Below, in pieces: positions 1-7,293 of a DNA stretch of 64,000 bases. Origin of the DNA: JAMHWF01 sp048500255 (GTDB taxonomy: Bacteria; Pseudomonadota; Gammaproteobacteria; Burkholderiales; Burkholderiaceae_C); contig JASNYH010000001.1 of the NCBI GenBank assembly GCA_048500255.1, positions 930,001-994,000 of the forward strand. Reading direction: 5' to 3'. The notes beneath the pieces were generated by a model. The model was not told the origin of the DNA and ran no database searches. It saw only the letters and a list, made by a program, of their open reading frames with translations. The first letter of the stretch is position 1, and the number at the start of each line of letters is the position of its first letter. The position numbers and the translations under genes were made by a program.

Positions 1-945
1 GCCGACGACCGGCCGTTCCAGTACCTCGATCGGGAATACATGACGGCCGACGAGTACGACGACTTCCTGTTCGACCCGACCGGTTTCTACTACGCGAAGT
101 ACCTGCCGCGCGTCGCCGAGGCCTTCGAAGGCAGCGAAGGCATCGCGTCGATCGCCGGCGCGAGCTACTTCGACGTCATCTACAACTCGGCCGCCTTCGC
201 GAACCCCGCGTTGCAGGCCTCGATGGCCCGGCTGGCCGGCGCGGGCCGCGAGGCGGGCAAGCTCTTCGCCTGCACCGGCAGGCTGATGGGCCAGCTCGCC
301 GCCATGGGCTATCCCTCGGGCATCGGCGGGTTCGCCATGGGCCCGTACGACAACCTCGCCGACTACTTCCGCGGCGCCACCGCGATGATGAAGGACCTGT
401 ACCGGCGGCCGGACAAGGTGCTCGAGGTGCTCGACAAGATGAAGACGCTGACGCTGCGCCGCCTCGCGATGCAAAAGCCGATGATGGGCAGCCCGATCGT
501 GTTCATCCCCGTGCACTGGGCGCCCGACGCCTTCATGTCGCAGAAGCAGTTCGAGCGCTTCTGGTGGCCGTCGTTCCGCGAGCTGTTGCTCGGCGTCATC
601 GACCTGGGCCTGATCCCGATGCCGCTGTGGGAGGCCGACTGCACCAAGCGCCTCGAGACCATCCGCGACGTGCCGCCCGGCAAGTGCATCTACTGGTTCG
701 AGCGCACCGACATGGTCAAGGCGCACGAAGTGCTCGGCGACGTGGTCGCGCTGCGCGGCGGCATGCACCCGTCCGTCATGACGATGGGCACGCCCGACGA
801 CGTCGATGCGGCCGTGAAGCACCTCGTCGACAAGGTGTGGAACAAGGGCGGCAAGCTGATCCTCGACACCGCCTTCGGCATCCCGGACGAGACGCCGGTC
901 GACAACGCGCGGGCGATGTACCGCGCGGCGCGCAAGTATGCGTAG
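1..945 (+). CDS. Corrinoid methyltransferase, UroD (MtaA/CmuA) family, 5' partial
   Basis: The reading frame is open from base 1, so the gene starts upstream of the window; 314 residues are visible. The C-terminal half has the pattern of uroporphyrinogen-decarboxylase-fold methyltransferases: a PLWEADC segment, a PPGKCIYWFER segment, then LRGGMHP and MGTPDDVDAA near the end. In this family such enzymes move a methyl group between a substrate and a corrinoid protein, with a zinc-activated nucleophile. A corrinoid protein follows 122 bp downstream, so this is probably the substrate-specific methyltransferase (MT1) of a demethylation system; a MtaA-like MT2 role is less likely because a dedicated methyl-THF:corrinoid methyltransferase is encoded downstream. 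The substrate cannot be read from the sequence; a methoxylated aromatic is suggested by the neighbouring P450 and Rieske genes. Confidence 0.82.
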   Translation, partial: ADDRPFQYLDREYMTADEYDDFLFDPTGFYYAKYLPRVAEAFEGSEGIASIAGASYFDVIYNSAAFANPALQASMARLAGAGREAGKLFACTGRLMGQLAAMGYPSGIGGFAMGPYDNLADYFRGATAMMKDLYRRPDKVLEVLDKMKTLTLRRLAMQKPMMGSPIVFIPVHWAPDAFMSQKQFERFWWPSFRELLLGVIDLGLIPMPLWEADCTKRLETIRDVPPGKCIYWFERTDMVKAHEVLGDVVALRGGMHPSVMTMGTPDDVDAAVKHLVDKVWNKGGKLILDTAFGIPDETPVDNARAMYRAARKYA

Positions 946-983
946 ACGGGCGGCTTGAGCCGATGCCTCGGAGGAGCCGGGGC

Positions 984-997
984 TTGATCTGGATCAA
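984..997 (+). promoter_or_regulatory. Perfect FNR/Anr-type box upstream of the corrinoid operon
   Basis: The sequence TTGATCTGGATCAA matches the FNR consensus TTGAT-N4-ATCAA at every fixed position. Its centre is 990.5. A class II FNR site sits at -41.5, which places the transcription start near 1032 and the -10 near 1020-1025; GATATT at 1021-1026 matches four of six bases of TATAAT. The corrinoid-protein start codon is at 1068. This suggests activation under low oxygen by an FNR-family regulator. The box is seen; the regulator and its effect are inferred. Confidence 0.75.
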
Positions 998-1001
998 TAC
1001 G

Positions 1002-1033
1002 GTTGCAATGCCATCTGGTTGATATTGCAACTA
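1002..1033 (+). promoter_or_regulatory. Operator A: tandem 16-bp GTTG repeat with palindrome
   Basis: Two 16-bp units lie end to end, GTTGCAATGCCATCTG (1002-1017) and GTTGATATTGCAACTA (1018-1033). The second is a palindrome with GTTG and CAAC arms and six bases between them. The same arrangement occurs before the ABC-importer gene near 8769 and before the P450 gene near 14125, so it is a candidate binding site for the local MarR regulator. Here it overlaps the predicted -10 and start site, a position suited to repression of an FNR-activated promoter. Confidence 0.65.
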
Positions 1034-1067
1034 AACTGGACCTGTTTGACGGAAAGGAGACTGGGCG

Positions 1068-1730
1068 ATGGAGACGTATGCACCGATGGAGCGCCAGCTC
1101 GTCGACTGGCTGGCCGACATGAACGAGGAGGATGCACTGGCGCTCGCCAACCGCATGCTGCTCGAAGACAAGGTCGATCCGATGCGCGTGCTCGAGCTGT
1201 GCCGCGCCGCGATGGACATCGTCGGCAAGCGCTTCGAGGAGGGCGAGTATTTCCTGCCCGAGCTGGTGCTCGCCGGCGAGATGCTCGACACGATCGGCGC
1301 CGTCGCCAAGCCGCTCATCAAGCAGGCCGGCGGCGGCGCCACGGCGACGCACGGCCGCGTGCTGATCGGCACGGTGCACGGCGACCTGCACGACATCGGC
1401 AAGAACATCGTGACCTTCATGCTCGACATCAACGGCTTCGAAGTGAAGGACATCGGCGTCGACGTGCCGGTCGCGAAGTTCATCGACGAGATCGAGGCCT
1501 TCCAGCCCGACGTGGTGGGCCTGTCGGGCTTCCTCACGCTGGCCTTCGACTCGATGAAGGAGACGATCGCCGCCTTCGACGAGCGCGGCATCCGCGAGCG
1601 CTTCAAGGTGATGATCGGCGGCGGCCAGATCGACGAGACGGTGCGCGCCTACACCGGCGCCGACGCGTTCGGCGTCAACGCCGTCGAGGCCGTGGGGCTG
1701 TGCCGCGGCTGGATGGGCGTCACGGCCTGA
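1068..1730 (+). CDS. Corrinoid (B12-binding) methyl-carrier protein
   Basis: This 220-residue protein carries the methyl group on cobalt between the substrate methyltransferase and the THF-dependent one. An N-terminal helical cap (about 1-90, B12-binding 2 type) precedes a Rossmann-like B12 domain. The cobalt-ligating DxHxxG motif is D106-x-H108-x2-G111 in HGDLHDIGKN, followed by LSGFLT and MIGGGQ for the nucleotide tail. The ATG at 1068 has a strong AAGGAG at 1054-1059. Length and layout match MtaC/MtbC/MttC-type proteins. The gene is the first after the FNR box and operator A, so it probably heads the operon running to 8727. It is followed 11 bp later by the activation-domain-like gene. Confidence 0.93.
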   Translation: METYAPMERQLVDWLADMNEEDALALANRMLLEDKVDPMRVLELCRAAMDIVGKRFEEGEYFLPELVLAGEMLDTIGAVAKPLIKQAGGGATATHGRVLIGTVHGDLHDIGKNIVTFMLDINGFEVKDIGVDVPVAKFIDEIEAFQPDVVGLSGFLTLAFDSMKETIAAFDERGIRERFKVMIGGGQIDETVRAYTGADAFGVNAVEAVGLCRGWMGVTA

Positions 1731-1741
1731 CGCGCGCGGCC

Positions 1742-2467
1742 GTGCAAGTCATCCGTTGCATCGACGTCCTCGGCGACGTCGAGCGCAGCCGCGTGCCGGC
1801 CTCTGCGGCGCGGCGCGACAAGCTGGTCGCGCTGCGACAGCGCGCCCTGTCGATCGTGCGCGACGACGGTCTGCTCGCTGCGCGCGCCTGCTGGCGCGTC
1901 GCCGCGCTGCGCCGCGAGCCCGATGCGTCCGGCTGGCTCGAACTCGACGGCGGTCGCCTGCGTGCGCCCTGGCTCGTGCCGACGAGCGGCCGGCTCACCG
2001 GCGTGGCGTGCGCCGTGCTGACCCTCGGCGCCGCCATCACGCAGCGCATCGACGCGCTGTTCGCGGCGCGCCAGGCCTCGCTCGCGATGGCGCTGGACGG
2101 GGTGGCCAACGAGCTGCTCTTCGCGCTGTCGCGCCGCGTGCAGGACCGCATGGCCGCGACGCTGGCCCGACAGGGCCTGAGCGTGGCCGGCGAGCTGCGA
2201 GCCGGCGATCCCGGCCTCGATCTCGACGCCCACCCCGTGGTGCTCGAGCTGGCCGGCGCCTCGGCGATCGACGTGAGCCTGACCTCGACGCTGATGATGA
2301 ATCCGACCAAGTCGACCTCCATCGTGCAGGGCGTGGGGCGCGATCTGCCGCGCCAGGCCTGGTCACGCTGCGACGGCTGCCGCTCGCGCGAGCGCTGCGC
2401 GCTGATCCAGGATCCGGCGTACCGGCGCGGCGCCGACGCTGCCGCGCCGCAGGAGGCGACGACATGA
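1742..2467 (+). CDS. MetH activation-domain-like protein (corrinoid reactivation?)
   Basis: The product has 241 residues from a GTG at 1742; earlier in-frame starts would overlap the corrinoid gene. It resembles stand-alone proteins related to the vitamin-B12-dependent methionine synthase activation domain, which sit beside corrinoid methyltransferase genes. Visible marks are a helical N-terminal half, LTSTLMMNPTKSTS near residue 190, and a C-terminal C-x2-C-x5-C motif (CDGCRSRERC) that could bind a metal or Fe-S centre. Its stop codon overlaps the ATG of the RACo gene, so the two are translationally coupled and may act together. A role in rescuing inactive Co(II) corrinoid is inferred from the family and this pairing. 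Confidence 0.6.
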   Translation: MQVIRCIDVLGDVERSRVPASAARRDKLVALRQRALSIVRDDGLLAARACWRVAALRREPDASGWLELDGGRLRAPWLVPTSGRLTGVACAVLTLGAAITQRIDALFAARQASLAMALDGVANELLFALSRRVQDRMAATLARQGLSVAGELRAGDPGLDLDAHPVVLELAGASAIDVSLTSTLMMNPTKSTSIVQGVGRDLPRQAWSRCDGCRSRERCALIQDPAYRRGADAAAPQEATT

Positions 2468-4341
2468 CGGACGCCACCGTCGAATACGAGCACGAGCGCA
2501 GCGTCGCGACGCATCGCGTCGACGTGCCGGCGCTCGATCGCAGCATCGAGTGCCGCGACGACGAGACGCTGTTCGCCGCGGCGCGCCGCGGCGGCCTGCG
2601 CATCGTCGGCGCCTGCGGGGGGCGCGGCCACTGCGGCTCGTGCATGGTGCGCGTGATCGAGGGCCGCGTGCACCGCGAAGGCGAAGGCAGCCACAAGAAG
2701 TGGCTGCGCGCCTGCTGCGTGCAGCCGCGCTCCGACCTCGCGGTGGAACTGGCACCGCGCTCGCTGGCGCCCGTCGTGCGCGCCGATGTCGCCACGGGCG
2801 GCGGGAGCGAGGCGCTGGCGCTCGATCCCGGCGTCGTCGCGATCGAGCTGGCCGTGCCGCCCGCCACGCTGCAGGACCTGGCGAGCGACGGCGATCGGGT
2901 GCGCGCCGCGTTGGCCGCCCTGCCCTCGATCTCGGCGCCGCCCTGCATCGACGGCGCGGCCGTCTCCGAGCTGCCCGGCCTGCTGCGCCGGCACGACTGG
3001 CGCGTGCAGGCCCGGCTGCAGCGTGCACCGGCCGGGCAGCGCCCCGTCGTCGGCGGCTTCGCGCGGCCCGGCGCGCCGCTGCTCGGACTGGCGGTGGACC
3101 TGGGCACGACCAACGCCGCCGCGTTCCTCATCGACCTCGCCAGCGGGCGGCGACTCGCGAGCCTCGGCATCGAGAACCCGCAGGTCGCCTGGGGCGCGGA
3201 CCTCATCAGCCGCATCAACCACGCGATCACCGTGGCGGATGCGGGCGAACAACTGCGCCGCGCCGCCGTCGAGGCGATCAACGCGCTGGCGCACGACCTG
3301 ACGCGGGCGGTCGACGCGTCGGTCGACGACATCGCCGACGTGGTGGTGGCCGGCAACACGGCGATGCAGCACCTGCTGGCCGGCTGGCCGGTGGCGCAGC
3401 TCGGCCGAGCCCCCTTCGTGGCCGCCGACAACGAGGCGCTCGACGTGCATGCGGCGCGCCTCGGGTTGAAGGCCGACGCCGGCGCGAAGCTGCACCTGGC
3501 GCCGGCCATCGGCGGCTTCGTCGGCGGCGACCATGTCGCGACGATGCTGGCGACCGAGCCGCACTGGCTGCAGCCCGGCGTGACGCTCGTGATGGACATC
3601 GGCACCAACACGGAGATCAGCCTCGTGTGCCATGCCGGCGACCGCATCGCCATCGCCTCCGCGTCGTGCCCGTCGGGGCCGGCGCTCGAAGGCGGCCACA
3701 TCCGCAGCGGCATGCGCGCCGCCGAAGGCGCGATCGAGCGCGTGCGCATCGACGGCGACGAACTGCAGCTGCAGGTGATCGGCGGCGGCCGGCCGGTGGG
3801 CCTGTGCGGCTCGGGCGTGCTGGACGCTCTTGCAGCTTTCGTGCAGGCCGGCTGGATCGACGCGCGCGGGCGCATCGCGGCCGGCCGCCATGCAGCGATC
3901 GACGACGCCGACGGCGCGCGCCGCATCACGCTGGCCGACGAGGCCGAGGAGCGCCGCCGCCATATCCCGGCCGTGCGCTTCGACCAGCACGACGTGCGCG
4001 CGGTGCAGCTCGCCAAGTCGGCGATCCGCACCGGCGTGAAGATGCTCGCGGCCGAGGCCGGGATGGACGAGCTGCAGATCGACCGCTTCGTCATCGCCGG
4101 TGCGTTCGGCGCCTACATCGGCATCGAGAGCTGCATCGCGATCGGCCTGCTGCCGCCGCTGCCGCGCGAGCGCTTCCAGCAGGTCGGCAATGCCGCGGGC
4201 CTGGGCGTGCAGCAGATGCTGGCCTCGCGCGAACGCCGCGCCCGCGCCGCCGAGATCGCCCGCCAGTGCCGCTACGTCGAGCTCAGCTCGCGAGGCGACT
4301 TCCAGAAGACCTTCCTCCGGCAGATCGGATTCCCCGCATGA
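2464..4341 (+). CDS. RACo: ATP-dependent reductive activator of corrinoid proteins
   Basis: This 625-residue protein matches the RACo/RamA-type activator that reduces Co(II) corrinoid back to active Co(I) using ATP. The N-terminus is a 2Fe-2S ferredoxin domain with C51, C57, C60 and a fourth cysteine at C84 or C85 (GACGGRGHCGSC then RACCVQ). A linker leads to the ASKHA ATPase half with AVDLGTTNAAAF near residue 212, VVAGNTAMQHLL, MDIGTNTEISLV near 378, and VIAGAFGAYIG near the end. Length is normal for the family. The start overlaps the upstream stop (ATGA), and its own stop overlaps the next start. Co(I) is oxidised at intervals in any such cycle, so this gene shows that the corrinoid system is meant to turn over. 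Confidence 0.92.
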   Translation: MTDATVEYEHERSVATHRVDVPALDRSIECRDDETLFAAARRGGLRIVGACGGRGHCGSCMVRVIEGRVHREGEGSHKKWLRACCVQPRSDLAVELAPRSLAPVVRADVATGGGSEALALDPGVVAIELAVPPATLQDLASDGDRVRAALAALPSISAPPCIDGAAVSELPGLLRRHDWRVQARLQRAPAGQRPVVGGFARPGAPLLGLAVDLGTTNAAAFLIDLASGRRLASLGIENPQVAWGADLISRINHAITVADAGEQLRRAAVEAINALAHDLTRAVDASVDDIADVVVAGNTAMQHLLAGWPVAQLGRAPFVAADNEALDVHAARLGLKADAGAKLHLAPAIGGFVGGDHVATMLATEPHWLQPGVTLVMDIGTNTEISLVCHAGDRIAIASASCPSGPALEGGHIRSGMRAAEGAIERVRIDGDELQLQVIGGGRPVGLCGSGVLDALAAFVQAGWIDARGRIAAGRHAAIDDADGARRITLADEAEERRRHIPAVRFDQHDVRAVQLAKSAIRTGVKMLAAEAGMDELQIDRFVIAGAFGAYIGIESCIAIGLLPPLPRERFQQVGNAAGLGVQQMLASRERRARAAEIARQCRYVELSSRGDFQKTFLRQIGFPA

Positions 4342-5213
4342 GCTTCCCCATTCGCATCATCGGCGAGCGCATCAACCCGGGCTTCAAGAGCACGAAGGCC
4401 CTCTTCGACAACCAGGACATCGCCGGCATCCAGGCGCTGGCCGTCAAGCAGGCCGACGCCGGCGCGAGCTGGCTCAACGTCAACATCGGCGCGCGCGCGA
4501 TGACCGAGCCCGAGTGGATGGCGACCGTCATCCGCGCCATCCAGGACGTGACCGACGTTCCGCTGTCGTTCGACTTCCCGAGCCAGAAGGTGCAGCGCGT
4601 GTGCCTCCAGAGCTACGACACCGCCAAGGCGGGCGGTCGGCTGCCGATCGTCAACTCGATCACCGAGCACCGCTGGGACCTGATGGACCTCTACGGCGAG
4701 TTCCGCTTCAAGGTCATCCTGATGGCCAGCGAGCGCGTCGAGGACGGCAAGGCCCTGGGCAACAAGACGGCCGAGGAGATCCACGCCACGGCGCGCCGCG
4801 CCTCGCTGCGCCTGATGCACGAGCACGGCCTGGCGGCCGACGACATCTTCATCGACATGTCGGTCAGCGCCATCATCGCCGACACCGAGGGGCTGAACCG
4901 CGCGACCCTCGACGCCATCGGGCGCATCGGCGCCGACCCCGAGCTGCGGGGCGTGCACATGATGGGCGGCGTGTCCAACATCGGCCAGCAGTTGCCGCCC
5001 AAGGCGGTCGACGGCTCGGACCTCAAGCACGCCCTCGAATGCGCCTTCCTCACGCTGGCCGTGCCGCTGGGCTTCGACACCGTGCTCGGCACGCCGTGGC
5101 GCCACTACGAGCCGCTGGCCGACGACCATCACGTGCTGAAGACCTACCGCCACTTCCTCGAGCAGAGCGGCAGCAATGCGCTGCGCGCGGTGCGCAAGTT
5201 CTACAAGGCCTGA
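4338..5213 (+). CDS. Methyltetrahydrofolate:corrinoid methyltransferase (MT2)
   Basis: The 291-residue product has the pterin-binding TIM-barrel signature of the dihydropteroate-synthase-like methyltransferases: IGERINPG at residue 8, LNVNIGARAM near 47, PIVNSITEH near 98, and GGVSNIGQ near 209 with the Asn that contacts the pterin. It would transfer the methyl group from methyl-corrinoid to tetrahydrofolate, or the reverse. The start ATG overlaps the RACo stop. With FolD and the methylene-THF reductase downstream, the sensible direction is demethylation followed by oxidation of methyl-THF. It is much shorter than MetH and lacks a homocysteine domain, so it is not a methionine synthase. Confidence 0.9.
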   Translation: MSFPIRIIGERINPGFKSTKALFDNQDIAGIQALAVKQADAGASWLNVNIGARAMTEPEWMATVIRAIQDVTDVPLSFDFPSQKVQRVCLQSYDTAKAGGRLPIVNSITEHRWDLMDLYGEFRFKVILMASERVEDGKALGNKTAEEIHATARRASLRLMHEHGLAADDIFIDMSVSAIIADTEGLNRATLDAIGRIGADPELRGVHMMGGVSNIGQQLPPKAVDGSDLKHALECAFLTLAVPLGFDTVLGTPWRHYEPLADDHHVLKTYRHFLEQSGSNALRAVRKFYKA

Positions 5214-5217
5214 TGCC

Positions 5218-6426
5218 GTGCGCCCCCTCCCTCGCTTCGCGCTCGTCGTCGGCGGCTGGTTCGACGGCGAGTCACGTCACGCCGGCCCGACGACGCTGAA
5301 GGTCGTCGACGGGCGCCTCGTCGGCGTGACGCCCGGCGACCACGGCGCCGAGCTGGCGGCGCTCGGCTGGCCGGTCGAGCGCAGCGCGTTCCTGGTGCCC
5401 GGCCTGATCGACGCCCACGTGCACCTGTTCCTCGACGGCGCGCCGACCGACGCGAAGCAGCGCTCCGAGCACCTGAAGCGCCCGGTCGACGCGCTGGCCG
5501 ACACGGCGCGCGCGAGCGCGCGCCAAGCGCTGCGCTGCGGCGTCACGCGCGTGCGCGACGCCGGCGACCGGCACGGCCTCAACCATCGCGTGCGCGACGA
5601 GGCGCGCGCAGCAGGCAGCGGCCTCGCGCAGGTGCGCTCGGCGGGCCTGGGCGTCAAGCGCGCCAAGCGCTACGGCGCCTTCATGGCCGCCGACGTCGGC
5701 GACGACGACAGCATCGTGCAGTCGGTGCGCGAGCTGGCCGCCGACAACGACGAGATCAAGCTGATCCTCACCGGCATCATCGACTTCGACGCCGGCGCCG
5801 TGACCGACGAGCCGCAGTTCACGGCCGACGAGGCGCGCCTCGTCGTGAGCACGGCGCACGCCTGCGGCCGCCGCGTGATGGCGCACTGCAGCGGCGCCAA
5901 GGGCCTGGCCGTCGCCGTCGCCGCCGGCATCGACTCGATCGAGCACGGCTTCTTCATGGACCGCACGACGCTCGCACGCATGCGCGACGCCGACCTCGCG
6001 TGGACGCCGACGTTCTGCCCGGTGCACTTCCAGTGGGCCGAGCCGGCGGCCGCCGGCTGGTCGCCGAACACGGTGGGCAACCTGCGCCGCATCCTCGACG
6101 GGCACGGCGAGATGCTGCGCGTCGCGCACACGCTCGGCGTGCGGCTGCTCGTCGGCACCGACGCCGGCAGCATGGGCGTCGAACACGGCCTCGCCGTGGC
6201 CGACGAGATGCAGCGCTTCGTCGAGGCCGGGCTGCCCGTCGACGCGGCGCTGCGCGCGGCGACGGGCGCGGCGCGGGCGCACTTCGGCGACGCACACCCG
6301 CGCCTCGTGCCCGGCGCGCCGTTCGAGGCCGTGCTGCTCGACGCCGATCCGGCGCGCGATCTGCGCACCCTGCGGCACCCCGTGCGCGTCTGGCCGGCCC
6401 CGCAGCTCGAGGAGGCCCTCGCATGA
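5218..6426 (+). CDS. Amidohydrolase-superfamily metal-dependent hydrolase
   Basis: The preferred start is GTG 5218, four bases after the methyltransferase stop, giving 402 residues; an in-frame ATG at 5176 would lie inside the upstream gene. The fold is shown by the metal-binding HxH in PGLIDAHVHLFLDG, a lone His in VMAHCSGAKG, a second in IEHGFFM, and the catalytic Asp in GTDAGSMG. The closest general type is the imidazolonepropionase/prolidase-like branch. It overlaps folD by four bases, so it belongs to the one-carbon operon. Its substrate is unknown: a cyclic amide or formyl-type intermediate of folate chemistry is possible, but so is a demethylated product. Confidence 0.75.
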   Translation: MRPLPRFALVVGGWFDGESRHAGPTTLKVVDGRLVGVTPGDHGAELAALGWPVERSAFLVPGLIDAHVHLFLDGAPTDAKQRSEHLKRPVDALADTARASARQALRCGVTRVRDAGDRHGLNHRVRDEARAAGSGLAQVRSAGLGVKRAKRYGAFMAADVGDDDSIVQSVRELAADNDEIKLILTGIIDFDAGAVTDEPQFTADEARLVVSTAHACGRRVMAHCSGAKGLAVAVAAGIDSIEHGFFMDRTTLARMRDADLAWTPTFCPVHFQWAEPAAAGWSPNTVGNLRRILDGHGEMLRVAHTLGVRLLVGTDAGSMGVEHGLAVADEMQRFVEAGLPVDAALRAATGAARAHFGDAHPRLVPGAPFEAVLLDADPARDLRTLRHPVRVWPAPQLEEALA

Positions 6427-7283
6427 CGGCGCAGCGCCTCGACGGCACGGCGATCGCCCGCGAGCTGCGCGCCGGCTTCGCGGCGCGCGTCGAGCGCCTC
6501 GTGGCGCAAGGCGTCCGGCCGGAACTCGCTGTCGTGCTGGTCGGCGACGACCCGGCGTCGCGCGTCTACGTGCGCAACAAGGTACAGGCCTGCGAATCGA
6601 TCGGCATGCGCTCCGACGCCCATCTGCTGCCCGCCGACGCGACGCAGCCGCAGGTGCTGGAGCGCATCGCCGCGCTGAACGCCGACGCCGGCATCGACGG
6701 CATCCTCGTGCAGCTGCCGCTGCCGGCGCAGATCGACGAGTTCGGCGTCGTCGAGGCGATCGCCGCGCACAAGGACGTCGACGGATTCCGCAGCGAGAAC
6801 GTCGGTGCGCTGTCGCAGGGCCGGCCGTGCTTCGTGCCGTGCACGCCGCGCGGCGTCGCTGCGATGCTCGATCACGCCGGGGTGGAACTGCGCGGCAAGG
6901 AGGCCGTCGTCGTCGGCCGATCCGACATCGTCGGCAAGCCGATGGCGCAGCTGCTGACGGCGCGCGACGCCACGGTCACGCTGTGCCACTCGCGCACCGT
7001 CGACCTGGCGGCGCACACGCGGCGCGCCGACGTGCTCGTCGTCGCTGCCGGCCGGCCGAAGCTGGTCGGCGCCGCCATGGTCAAGCCGGGCGCCGTCGTC
7101 ATCGACGTCGGCATCCACCGCCAGCCCGACGGCTCGCTGTGCGGCGACGTCGACTTCGACGCGTGCCGCGAGGTCGCGTCGCTGATCTCGCCGGTGCCGG
7201 GCGGCGTCGGCCCGATGACGATCGCGATGCTGCTCGCCAACACGCTCGACGCCGCCGAGAGCCGCGCGGCGCTCGGCACCTGA
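6423..7283 (+). CDS. folD: Methylene-THF dehydrogenase / methenyl-THF cyclohydrolase
   Basis: This 286-residue protein is a typical FolD. It oxidises 5,10-methylene-THF to methenyl-THF with NAD(P) and hydrolyses that to 10-formyl-THF. Visible motifs are Y49-x3-K53 in RVYVRNKVQAC (catalytic lysine), DGILVQLPLP, the Rossmann GRSDIVGKPMAQ, and the C-terminal PVPGGVGPMT. It overlaps the amidohydrolase stop and is followed 10 bp later by the methylene-THF reductase. Its place here, away from a purine locus, fits a catabolic copy that oxidises methyl groups taken off by the corrinoid system. A second, housekeeping copy elsewhere in the genome would be expected. Confidence 0.96.
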   Translation: MTAQRLDGTAIARELRAGFAARVERLVAQGVRPELAVVLVGDDPASRVYVRNKVQACESIGMRSDAHLLPADATQPQVLERIAALNADAGIDGILVQLPLPAQIDEFGVVEAIAAHKDVDGFRSENVGALSQGRPCFVPCTPRGVAAMLDHAGVELRGKEAVVVGRSDIVGKPMAQLLTARDATVTLCHSRTVDLAAHTRRADVLVVAAGRPKLVGAAMVKPGAVVIDVGIHRQPDGSLCGDVDFDACREVASLISPVPGGVGPMTIAMLLANTLDAAESRAALGT

Positions 7284-7293
7284 AGCGCTCGCG

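Noticed and set aside
1018..1033. Reading the GTTGATAT...CAAC palindromes as further FNR/NnrR boxes
   Set aside because: TTG and CAA are six bases apart there, not the eight of an FNR box, and the ATCAA half is missing. They fit a separate operator.
946..1067. A cobalamin riboswitch in front of the corrinoid operon
   Set aside because: The gap is only about 120 bp, much of it taken by the FNR box and operator, and no B12-box-like element is visible.
1720..3990. Long open frames on the minus strand under the RACo and activation genes (up to about 756 residues)
   Set aside because: High GC content makes antisense frames stay open. The plus-strand frame has clear domain motifs and overlapping start/stop pairs, the antisense ones have none.
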